This document shows, one piece after another, positions 1 through 5,152 of a stretch of DNA of 5,152 nt. Source of the DNA: an uncultured Porphyromonadaceae bacterium (GTDB taxonomy: Bacteria > Bacteroidota > Bacteroidia > Bacteroidales > Muribaculaceae); NCBI GenBank assembly GCA_946183895.1, contig CAMHDX010000103.1, positions 1 to 5,152 of the forward strand, read 5' to 3'. Position 1 is the stretch's first letter, and the number at the start of each line of letters is the position of its first letter. Made by a program: the position numbers and the translations under genes. Under the pieces are notes generated by a model. The model did no database searches and was not told where the DNA came from. It saw nothing but the letters and a program-made list of their open reading frames with translations.

Positions 1-53
1 AGAATGCCTGCCTGTCACGCAGGAGGTCGCTGGTTCGAGTCCTGTACGCACCG
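1..53 (+). tRNA. tRNA-Asp (anticodon GUC), 5' end cut off by the window
   Basis: This is the 3' two-thirds of a tRNA that delivers aspartate at GAC/GAU codons. The anticodon stem pairs 7-11 with 19-23 (CCTGC/GCAGG), and the 7-nt loop 12-18 places GTC at 14-16. The variable loop is short (24-28). The T arm has stem strands 29-33 and 41-45 around the loop TTCGAGT (34-40). The 3' acceptor strand is 46-52 and the discriminator G is at 53. No CCA follows (54-56 is CAT), so CCA is added after transcription, as is usual in Bacteroidota. The T stem has a T-T mismatch (31/43) and a G-T wobble (29/45). The 5' acceptor strand and most of the D arm lie outside the window, so the acceptor stem cannot be checked. 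Confidence 0.93.
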
Positions 54-63
54 CATCTGCAAC

Positions 64-99
64 AATGAGTGCCCACAATCGTGAGCACTCATTTGTTTT
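64..99 (+). terminator. Intrinsic terminator downstream of tRNA-Asp, possibly bidirectional
   Basis: A 9-bp perfect stem, AATGAGTGC (64-72) with GCACTCATT (85-93), is continued above a C/A mismatch by CAC/GTG (74-76 with 81-83) closing an AATC loop. The plus-strand 3' flank is TGTTTTA, a reasonable U-rich tail for ending tRNA transcription. On the minus strand the hairpin is followed by GTTG, a poor tail, yet it lies about 30 bp beyond the recO stop. It may therefore also limit read-through from the convergent recO transcript. The plus-strand role is the better supported one. Confidence 0.75.
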
Positions 100-129
100 A
101 TCCATTGACGCGACCACGCGCTCGGGCCT

Positions 130-858
130 CTACGAGAACAGCTGGTGCAGGATGTCGGGCGAGCGCAGCGAGTTCAGCACCGTGCCGCTGTGCAGCCGAT
201 AATAGGTCAAGATGGTGTCAAGCACCTCGGCACGCTCGTCGCGAGTGAACCTAAAGCGGTGGATATTATCCAAGTGCATATAGGACAAGACGCGTATCAC
301 GCGCGCACGGTCGGGTTGCAAGATGTGGCGCGACACGCCGGCATACGGCACAAACACCCCTTCGGTCATGTTAAAGCAATAGCCCGGACGATAAGTCTCC
401 ATGTTAGGCTCGATGCCAAGGTGCGCTCCCAGGTTGAATAGGAACCACAGGTGGAAATTGGCGACACCCTCCTCCATCGTGTCCAGGGCGAGAACACTCG
501 ACTCGACATAGCGGTACAATGCATCGTTGCGCTCATGCTCCTGAATGACACGCCACAGCAACTCGCTCAGGAACATGGCGACGGCACTGCGCACCGGGTC
601 GGCATAGATGGCGCCGACCATCGCGTAGCGCTGCACATCGTGCATTGTGGCGAGGTCAGTGTTGGGGCGGGTGCGGGCTTGCAACTCAATGAGCGACAAG
701 GGCATGAGCAACGCCATGCGCTCGCGGGCACGGTGGCCACTGCCGGTGGGCACAAGAAACGACATCAACCCGTGCATGTCGGTGTAGACATGCACGATGT
801 TGTGTCGCTCGTTGTAGCGTATCGTGTGCAACACGATGCCGCGCAGGGCCTCGACCAC
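130..858 (-). CDS. recO: DNA repair protein RecO
   Basis: This 242-residue protein is recognised as a Bacteroidales RecO. In the RecFOR pathway RecO binds single-stranded DNA and SSB and, with RecR, helps load RecA on gaps in the cytoplasm. The N-terminus has the family pattern GIVLHTIRYNE (7-17), then IVHVYT (21-26) and SFLVP (33-37), typical of the RecO OB fold (about 1-78). The helical C-terminal part holds DPVRSAVAMFLSELL (87-101), FHLWFLFNLGAHLGIEPN (135-152) and a terminal RSPDILHQLF. The only cysteine is at 161, so the four-cysteine zinc site of some RecO proteins is absent. Length is normal. The start is GTG (858-856), chosen because it places GIVLHT at the usual distance from the N-terminus. 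It sits 2 nt after the upstream stop codon, which suggests translational coupling, with AAGAAGAAG just upstream as a weak ribosome-binding candidate. Stop is TAG. Confidence 0.92.
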   Translation of the reverse strand: MVEALRGIVLHTIRYNERHNIVHVYTDMHGLMSFLVPTGSGHRARERMALLMPLSLIELQARTRPNTDLATMHDVQRYAMVGAIYADPVRSAVAMFLSELLWRVIQEHERNDALYRYVESSVLALDTMEEGVANFHLWFLFNLGAHLGIEPNMETYRPGYCFNMTEGVFVPYAGVSRHILQPDRARVIRVLSYMHLDNIHRFRFTRDERAEVLDTILTYYRLHSGTVLNSLRSPDILHQLFS

Positions 859-860
859 CG

Positions 861-1193
861 TTACTTCTTCTTGAAGTAGTCGTTATACATCTTGATAGCA
901 AAGATGATAACACTACACGTGGCAGTAATCAGGTTAGTGGCAAAGATAAAGAAGCCCTGTCCGGGCTGACCGTCGCTCCAGATGCCCATCATCAGTCCCT
1001 GGCAGATAAAGCCAAAGCAACCAATCGCCATCGCGATGAACCCCGGCAGCGAGATGCCGTCGGTGTTGCGGGTGCGAATAGTAAGCAACGCCTGGGGCAC
1101 ATAGCCCAACACAAGACCGATGCTGGCTATCCACCCGCAAATGTGGAAGAACGTGCCACCATTGGCAAAAAATGAGGTTTCAAGTAGTAACAT
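861..1193 (-). CDS. SemiSWEET/PQ-loop family small membrane transporter
   Basis: A 110-residue protein with three predicted membrane helices (about 17-37, 49-70 and 80-101), the single-bundle layout of bacterial SemiSWEETs. Those proteins dimerise and move sugars by facilitated diffusion across the inner membrane. The helix-1 signature is GYVPQ (30-34), followed by a charged turn RTRNTDGIS (40-48), as in MtN3/PQ-loop proteins. Asn87 in helix 3 (TNLIT) matches the conserved substrate-site Asn of characterised SemiSWEETs. The usual pocket Trp of helix 2 appears to be Phe62, by my unaided alignment. The helix 2-3 loop (71-79, Gly/Asp/Pro-rich) is longer than in minimal members. The C-terminus ends KKK. 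The start ATG (1193-1191) has no strong Shine-Dalgarno. The gene lies 39 bp after the protease stop and 2 bp before recO. Family membership is secure, but the transported substrate is unknown and sugar is only an inference. Confidence 0.85.
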   Translation of the reverse strand: MLLLETSFFANGGTFFHICGWIASIGLVLGYVPQALLTIRTRNTDGISLPGFIAMAIGCFGFICQGLMMGIWSDGQPGQGFFIFATNLITATCSVIIFAIKMYNDYFKKK

Positions 1194-1232
1194 AGGTTTT
1201 TAAGGATTTATGAGATTAGTAAAAATGTCGGA

Positions 1233-4200
1233 TTACTTGCCGTCGATCTCGCGCAGCAACTCGCGCACAGCGGTGCTCAGCTGGTCGTCAACACCGTTAA
1301 CCACTGTGGCGGGGTCATTGGCGACGCGCACATCGGGCTCCAACTGGCTATTCTCGAGGTAGGAGCCGTCGGGCAGCTGATAACCGATGATGGGAATGCC
1401 GAAGAGCATTGAATCGTCCTGCAGGTCCTCCCAACTGACGCTGGTCATGGTGCCGGGCACCGGCATACCCACCAGGCGGCCAATGCCGCAGTGCTTGTAG
1501 ACCCACGGTGTGCCGTGAGCGTTGCTATAGTTTGCCTCGCATTGCAACATGATGCTCGGTTTGTTCCAGCGGCGGCTGGGCATGTCGCAGGCTTCGCGAC
1601 CGCGTATCACCTGGGTAAAATATTTCTTGCCCGAGAAGAGCACCTCAATGTCCTCATGCAGGCGACCGCCACCATTCCAACGGGTGTCAATCACGATGCC
1701 GTCGCGCTTGTAGTACTTGCCCATAATCTGACTGTACACATCGCGGTAGCTGGCATCCGCCATCGAGCGCAGGTGGACATAACCCAGGCGACCGCCCGAC
1801 AAGCTGTCGACGATGTGAGCGTTGCGCTTGACCCAACGGCGATACAGCAGGTCGTTCAGCGCCCCCTTGGTGATGGGCTTGACCACCTCTTGCCACTGCT
1901 TGCCCGTTGACGGGTCGCGCAGGTCAAGCAGCACCTTGCGCCCTGCCTGGCCGTTGAGCAGCAGACTATAGTCGTTCTCAACGGTGATGGGCTCGCCGTT
2001 GATGCGGTCAATGATGGTGCCGCGACGCACCTCGCTGCCGGCATGAGCCAGCGGCCCGCGCTCAATGACCTCCTCAACGCGCAAGCCGTTGCCGGTGTAA
2101 CTCCAGTCGTAAATCAGGCCCAGGTCGGCGGTCGCCTCGCCGCCGGTGGGATAGTAACGGCTACCGGTGTGCGACGCGTTCAACTCGCCCAGCAACTCGC
2201 TCAGCATCTCGGCGAAGTCGTAGTTGTTGTTGATGTGAGGCAGAAACTTGCGATAGTCCTCAACCATCTTGGGCCAATCGATGCCATGGTAGTTGAGGTT
2301 GTAGAAGCGCTTGTCGATTTGGCGCGCCACGTGGTTGAACATCGCCTCGCGCTCGAGGGCGCGATTCATCTTCATCGTGGCAGTGAAGGTGATTGACGCC
2401 AGCTTGTCGCCCGACACGGTGAGCTTTTGCATCGTGCCGCTACCCAGTATAAACAAGTTCTTGTCGTCCTTGACAGCCGCCTCGATGTGGGCGCGACCTG
2501 CGTTCATCTTGTTGATGAGCTTGGTCTCATGCTTGCGCAGGTCAAGTTTCCACAAGTCGTAGCCCTTCTCAAACTTTGAGAGGTAGTATAGGGTCTCGCC
2601 GTCGGTTGTCACCATCGCGCTGGCAATGTCGCTCGAGTTGGGCGTCAAGCGCACCACGCGCTCGTCAATGCCGTCAAGCTCAACATTGAGCAGCGGTGAT
2701 TCCTCAGCCTTCTTGTCATCGTCCTTCTTGTCGGATTTCTTCTTGTCGTCGGACTTCTTGTCGTCCTTCTTCTTTTGCTCTTTTTCAAGCTCCTTGAGCA
2801 ACTCGTAGTCCTCCTTGTTGAGGCGGTAACGGTCGTAGGCGTCCTGATTGATGAAGCACAGCAGCACGTCGTCCTGCGAGCCCCACGAGCCATGAGCACG
2901 CATGCCGTAGCGATTGCTGGTGAACAAGATGCCCTTGCCGCCCATCACCCACCGCGGATTCTCGCTGAAGTAACCGCTGCCGGTGATGTTGGTGATCTCG
3001 CCTCCACTGGCCTTGACGATGCCGATGTCGGTATAAGGGTCACGACCATTGCCGATGTACTCGAGCGCGAACCACTCGCCATCGGGGCTCCAGGCATAGT
3101 TGAAGCCGCCGTTGGTCTCATACCACGTGCTACCATCGGTCACCTGACGCACCTTCTTGCTCTTCATGTCCATGACCATGAGCTTGTTGCGGTCCTGGAT
3201 AAACGCTAACTCGGTGCCGGCGGCGTTGAAGCGCGGCATCATGCGCTCCACCTTGTTGTTAGGCGCGAGGATTTCCTCATTGATAACTGTGGCATTGGCA
3301 AAGTTGGGGTCGCCGTCGCGCGCAATGGTCGCGCGGACCAGCTGCCAGTTGCCGCCACGCTCGCTGGCATACACCAGGCTACGGCTATCAGGTCCCCACG
3401 TGGGGTCCGCCTCCGCCTCGGGAGTGCTACTGACTTGCTTGGTCGTGCCATACTCAACACTGGTGACAAACACGTCGCCACGCACCACAAAGGCTACCAT
3501 CTTGCCGTCGGGCGAGACAGTTGCCTCACTTGCGCCCTTGCTGAACGAGAGGCGCGACACCTGGTCGCTGTCATCATGATTGATCGCAACTTTGAGATGC
3601 AGAACATTCTGACTATTAATATCTTGCACACAGATGTCACCATCCTGGGTATAGCACATCGTGCCGTTGTTGGACACACTCAAGAAGCGCACCGGGTGCT
3701 TGGTGAACGAGGTCAGCGCCTTGACATCGCCGCCCGATGCCGACATCGAGTACACATTCATTGAGCCGCCATCGCGCTCGCTCAAGAAGAGCACACGCTT
3801 GCCATCGGGGCTCCACACCGGGTTGCGGTCCTCGCCGGCATGAGCGGTGAGATTGGTGTGCTTGCCGGTGGCGGCGTCATACAGCCATAGGTCGCGCGTG
3901 GTGCTGCTGGTGTGATGCTTGCGCCACTCGTCCTCAATGCCGTATCGGTCTTGATACAACATCTTGGAGCCGTCGGCGTTCCACGACACCCACTCGGCGG
4001 GTGTAGCAAGCACACGCGTGGTCTTGCCACCGGCGACGGGCACCTTATACAACTCGGTCAGGCGCGAGCTGGGAAAGAGCATACTTGCCGACGGGTCCTG
4101 GATGGCTGCCGAGAAGTAGACGTACTTGCCGTCAGGCGAAAACGACCACGGAGTCTCGGTGGCACTGTTAAACGTCAGCTGCGTGGGAAGTCCGCCCGTG

Positions 4201-4487
4201 GCAGGCATCACGTAGATGTCCATGCCGCCCTTGCGGTCGCTGGCAAACGCTATCCGGCTACCGTCGGGGCTCCACACAGGGTGGGTGTCATAGCCCGCAT
4301 GGGTGGTCAACTGGACTGCCTGGCCGCCACGTGACGCAACAGTGTAAATATCACCCTTATAGGTAAAGGCGATGGTTTTACCATCAGGCGAAATAGCCGT
4401 GTAACGCATCCACAGGGCATCGGTTTGAGCCATGCCACCCAGCGTCATTGTCGCCAAAACAAGAATTGTGGTCAGAATTCGCTTCAT
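1233..4487 (-). CDS. Periplasmic tricorn-type protease (S41 family, beta-propeller and PDZ domains)
   Basis: A full-length 1084-residue tricorn homologue (the archaeal founder has about 1070), expected to degrade peptides. A signal peptide (1-20; MKR, a hydrophobic stretch, GMA before Gln21) sends it to the periplasm; no lipobox is seen. Propeller repeats with SPDG-like turns occur near 33, 73, 117, 169, 225, 325, 364 and 466, in two propellers of about 25-310 and 315-690. A Lys/Asp-rich insert lies at 562-597. The catalytic core starts near 705 and contains a PDZ domain (about 785-873) and the S41 domain (about 890-1055). The tricorn tetrad is matched by Ser772-His773 (ASHTG), Ser988 (NYSNAH) and Glu1045 (YLENSQLEPD). 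DTRWNGGG at 934-941 supplies the oxyanion glycine. Spacings between these residues agree with the archaeal enzyme within a few positions, so the enzyme should be active. The start at 4487 is chosen because it begins the signal peptide and lies about 30 nt below a promoter; upstream codons of the frame overlap the divergent gene. Confidence 0.95.
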   Translation of the reverse strand: MKRILTTILVLATMTLGGMAQTDALWMRYTAISPDGKTIAFTYKGDIYTVASRGGQAVQLTTHAGYDTHPVWSPDGSRIAFASDRKGGMDIYVMPATGGLPTQLTFNSATETPWSFSPDGKYVYFSAAIQDPSASMLFPSSRLTELYKVPVAGGKTTRVLATPAEWVSWNADGSKMLYQDRYGIEDEWRKHHTSSTTRDLWLYDAATGKHTNLTAHAGEDRNPVWSPDGKRVLFLSERDGGSMNVYSMSASGGDVKALTSFTKHPVRFLSVSNNGTMCYTQDGDICVQDINSQNVLHLKVAINHDDSDQVSRLSFSKGASEATVSPDGKMVAFVVRGDVFVTSVEYGTTKQVSSTPEAEADPTWGPDSRSLVYASERGGNWQLVRATIARDGDPNFANATVINEEILAPNNKVERMMPRFNAAGTELAFIQDRNKLMVMDMKSKKVRQVTDGSTWYETNGGFNYAWSPDGEWFALEYIGNGRDPYTDIGIVKASGGEITNITGSGYFSENPRWVMGGKGILFTSNRYGMRAHGSWGSQDDVLLCFINQDAYDRYRLNKEDYELLKELEKEQKKKDDKKSDDKKKSDKKDDDKKAEESPLLNVELDGIDERVVRLTPNSSDIASAMVTTDGETLYYLSKFEKGYDLWKLDLRKHETKLINKMNAGRAHIEAAVKDDKNLFILGSGTMQKLTVSGDKLASITFTATMKMNRALEREAMFNHVARQIDKRFYNLNYHGIDWPKMVEDYRKFLPHINNNYDFAEMLSELLGELNASHTGSRYYPTGGEATADLGLIYDWSYTGNGLRVEEVIERGPLAHAGSEVRRGTIIDRINGEPITVENDYSLLLNGQAGRKVLLDLRDPSTGKQWQEVVKPITKGALNDLLYRRWVKRNAHIVDSLSGGRLGYVHLRSMADASYRDVYSQIMGKYYKRDGIVIDTRWNGGGRLHEDIEVLFSGKKYFTQVIRGREACDMPSRRWNKPSIMLQCEANYSNAHGTPWVYKHCGIGRLVGMPVPGTMTSVSWEDLQDDSMLFGIPIIGYQLPDGSYLENSQLEPDVRVANDPATVVNGVDDQLSTAVRELLREIDGK
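2697..2804 (-). other. Lys/Asp-rich low-complexity insert of the tricorn protease (residues 562-597)
   Basis: Residues 562-597 are almost entirely Lys, Asp, Glu and Ser, built from short units such as KKDDKKSDDKKKSDKK. The DNA shows imperfect repetition of a TTCTTGTC(G) unit in plus-strand orientation. It sits between a segment predicted as helical (about 550-565) and the continuation of the second propeller at about 600. It reads as a flexible, highly charged surface loop and contains no catalytic motif. Such tracts vary readily by slippage. The reading frame is intact through it. Confidence 0.8.
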
Positions 4488-4519
4488 TGCTCTATTTGTT
4501 GATTTGAGGTTTAAATATG

Positions 4520-4551
4520 CAAAGTTAAACCAAACCGAGCGAAAAACCAAA
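4520..4551 (-). promoter_or_regulatory. Bacteroidetes-type promoter for the tricorn-SemiSWEET-recO cluster
   Basis: Read on the minus strand, TTTG (4551-4548) and TAACTTTG (4527-4520) match the Bacteroidetes sigma-ABfr -33 and -7 boxes (TTTG and TAnnTTTG). The 20-bp spacer is close to the usual spacing. Transcription would begin near 4512-4516, giving a leader of about 25-30 nt before the ATG at 4487. No comparable motif was found in the 39-bp gap before the SemiSWEET gene, so this is the only promoter visible for all three genes. Confidence 0.7.
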
Positions 4552-4562
4552 GTTTTACTTTG
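4548..4562. repeat. Small inverted repeat between the divergent promoters
   Basis: CAAAG (4548-4552) and CTTTG (4558-4562) are perfect 5-bp inverted arms separated by TTTTA. The left arm overlaps the -33 box of the minus-strand promoter, so protein binding here could affect the protease cluster. Arms this short in AT-rich DNA can arise by chance, and no regulator is identified. Confidence 0.3.
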
Positions 4563-4613
4563 ATTTTTACAAGACACTGCCTTCCTTCTGATTATACTTC
4601 TGATTATTTTTAC

Positions 4614-4621
4614 TACTTTTG
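4614..4621 (+). promoter_or_regulatory. Probable -7 promoter box for the DUF486 gene
   Basis: TACTTTTG fits the Bacteroidetes -7 consensus TAnnTTTG exactly and lies 29 bp before the ATG at 4651. No clean TTTG is present at the expected -33 distance. The nearest candidate is TTCTG at 4586-4590, which is imperfect and slightly too far upstream. The expected leader is about 22 nt, AT-rich, without a Shine-Dalgarno sequence. Confidence 0.55.
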
Positions 4622-4650
4622 CACCCCGAATTTTTAAAAAACCAACCAAT

Positions 4651-5016
4651 ATGCGAGGATTAACAACAATTTTGATGCTGATAGTGAGCAATATATTCAT
4701 GACATGCGCGTGGTATGGCAACCTGAAGTTGCAAGACATGAAGGTTCTGCACAATCCGCCGCTCATCATCATCATTCTGCTCAGCTGGGGCTTGGCATTC
4801 TTTGAGTATAGCGTCATGATACCTGCCAACCGCATGGGATATGTGGGTACAGGAGGCCCGTTCACACTCGTGCAACTCAAAGTGGTACAGGAGGTTATAA
4901 CGCTCATCGTCTTCACAGTGTTTGCCACACTGCTCTTCAAGGGCGAGCACCTGCACTGGAACCATGTCGCCAGCTTCGCGTGCCTGATTGCCGCGGTGTA
5001 CTTCGCCTTCAAGTAG
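4651..5016 (+). CDS. DUF486 (DMT-superfamily-like) small integral membrane protein
   Basis: A 121-residue protein recognised as the DUF486 family, assigned by databases to the drug/metabolite transporter superfamily but without a demonstrated substrate. Four hydrophobic helices are visible (about 4-22, 36-55, 75-96 and 102-120), as in the small half-sized DMT proteins that dimerise in the inner membrane. Family landmarks include SNIFMTCAWYG (13-23), LSWGLAFFEY (44-53), PANR (58-61) and GPFTLVQLKVVQEVITL (69-85). Conserved charged residues inside or next to helices, Glu52 and Glu81, are candidates for the transport path; this is inference. Length is typical and the frame intact from ATG to TAG. 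It is transcribed divergently from the protease cluster and appears to be a single-gene unit. No U-tailed terminator is seen directly after it. Confidence 0.92.
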   Translation: MRGLTTILMLIVSNIFMTCAWYGNLKLQDMKVLHNPPLIIIILLSWGLAFFEYSVMIPANRMGYVGTGGPFTLVQLKVVQEVITLIVFTVFATLLFKGEHLHWNHVASFACLIAAVYFAFK

Positions 5017-5043
5017 TTTGACGACGAAAGTGGCGATTTAGTT

Positions 5044-5060
5044 GCTATAGTCTCTATAGC
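5044..5060. repeat. Perfect 7-bp inverted repeat, GCTATAG-TCT-CTATAGC
   Basis: The arms GCTATAG (5044-5050) and CTATAGC (5054-5060) are exact reverse complements around TCT. The dyad starts 28 bp after the DUF486 stop. It overlaps a 9-bp direct periodicity: CTATA recurs at 5045, 5054 and 5063. No T-run follows on either strand, so a terminator role is weakly supported. Confidence 0.6.
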
Positions 5061-5066
5061 CTCTAT

Positions 5067-5091
5067 AAGGTAGGCTCCAAAGGTAGGCTCC
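5067..5091. repeat. Two-copy 12-bp direct repeat, AAGGTAGGCTCC
   Basis: The 12-mer AAGGTAGGCTCC occurs at 5067-5078 and again at 5080-5091, identical, with a single A between (period 13). It follows directly on the CTATA-type repeats. It has no coding content that I can support and no recognisable protein-binding site. Duplication by slippage is the simplest explanation. Confidence 0.75.
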
Positions 5092-5095
5092 TCGA

Positions 5096-5134
5096 CAATG
5101 GCAAGTGAAAATTTTGCATTTTCACTTGCCATTG
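5096..5134. repeat. 16-bp perfect hairpin, 7-nt loop
   Basis: The left arm CAATGGCAAGTGAAAA (5096-5111) and right arm TTTTCACTTGCCATTG (5119-5134) are exact reverse complements around the loop TTTTGCA. The structure should be very stable as RNA or cruciform. Neither strand has a U-run after the stem (plus flank CGCTCGG, minus flank TCGAGG), so it is not a standard intrinsic terminator. It could still mark the 3' end of the DUF486 transcript, or belong to a dispersed intergenic repeat family. Confidence 0.8.
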
Positions 5135-5152
5135 CGCTCGGCTTGCACTACC

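Larger units (their letters stand above)
5017..5152. other. Non-coding right-end intergenic stretch
   Basis: No supported gene lies in these 136 bp. Besides the repeats described separately, the last bases, GCTCGGCTTGCACTACC (5136-5152), run off the window. If the next bases were TTTG, the final TACC would form a TAnnTTTG -7 promoter box for a plus-strand gene further right. That cannot be verified here. Confidence 0.6.

Noticed and set aside
145..879. Two plus-strand open frames (145-441 and 451-879) opposite recO
   Set aside because: They are antisense shadows of the GC-rich recO codons, rich in His/Gln/Arg with no recognisable domain and no promoter or start context.
3079..4275. Recurrent CC(A/G)TCGGGGCTCCA segments (about 3081, 3803 and 4261) as dispersed DNA repeats
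   Set aside because: Each encodes the WSPDG turn of a propeller blade, so the repetition is explained by protein structure.
1491..4334. Several plus-strand open frames of 60-144 codons opposite the protease, including a Ser/Phe-rich one at 2626-2808
   Set aside because: All are complements of the protease codons. The Ser/Phe-rich one is simply the antisense of the Lys/Asp tract.
4660..4965. Minus-strand open frame antisense to DUF486
   Set aside because: No family resemblance; its length is explained by the codon pattern of the real plus-strand gene.
4488..5132. In-frame upstream extension of the tricorn protease reading frame to an ATG at 5132, adding 215 residues
   Set aside because: The extra part lies antisense to the well-supported DUF486 gene and crosses its own promoter. 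It contains no tricorn homology and would bury the signal peptide that begins at 4487.
5044..5134. CRISPR array or transposon end
   Set aside because: Repeat units are 9-13 bp with no spacers of regular length, no cas or transposase genes, and no target-site duplication around the hairpin.
5096..5134. Standard intrinsic terminator for the DUF486 gene
   Set aside because: The stem is strong but neither strand carries a U-run after it, so it was listed as a repeat/hairpin instead.
1..5152. A novel defence, mobile or biosynthetic system
   Set aside because: All sizeable coding regions belong to known core families with intact frames, and no accessory-region marks such as integrase, toxin pair or sharp composition shift are visible.

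Overview
The window is a 5.15 kb chromosomal stretch from a member of the Bacteroidota, most likely order Bacteroidales. Three things point there. The tRNA does not encode its CCA end. Promoters match the Bacteroidetes TTTG / TAnnTTTG pattern and no strong Shine-Dalgarno sites are seen. The four proteins resemble Bacteroidales versions of RecO, a SemiSWEET/PQ-loop protein, periplasmic tricorn protease and DUF486. The moderately GC-rich codon use would fit Muribaculaceae or Prevotellaceae, but genus cannot be fixed from sequence alone.

Layout, left to right. The 3' part of a tRNA-Asp(GUC) gene (1-53, + strand) is followed by a strong hairpin (64-99) that separates it from a convergent minus-strand gene cluster. 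Read in its own direction (right to left), that cluster is a tricorn-type S41 protease (4487 to 1233), a SemiSWEET-like small membrane protein (1193 to 861) and recO (858 to 130). The gaps are 39 bp and 2 bp, so co-transcription is likely from a good Bacteroidetes-type promoter at 4520-4551. A 163-bp divergent intergenic region (4488-4650) also carries a promoter for a plus-strand DUF486 small membrane protein (4651-5016). The last 136 bp (5017-5152) is non-coding and holds short tandem repeats, a small dyad and a 16-bp perfect hairpin.

Functionally the window looks like ordinary core genome. The protease is predicted to act on peptides in the periplasm, the SemiSWEET-like protein to sit in the inner membrane, and RecO to work in cytoplasmic recombinational repair. 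There is no obvious shared pathway, and the cluster is best read as co-transcribed housekeeping genes. I found no mobile element, CRISPR array, defence system or toxin system. The least explained sequence is the repeat-rich intergenic tail at the right end.
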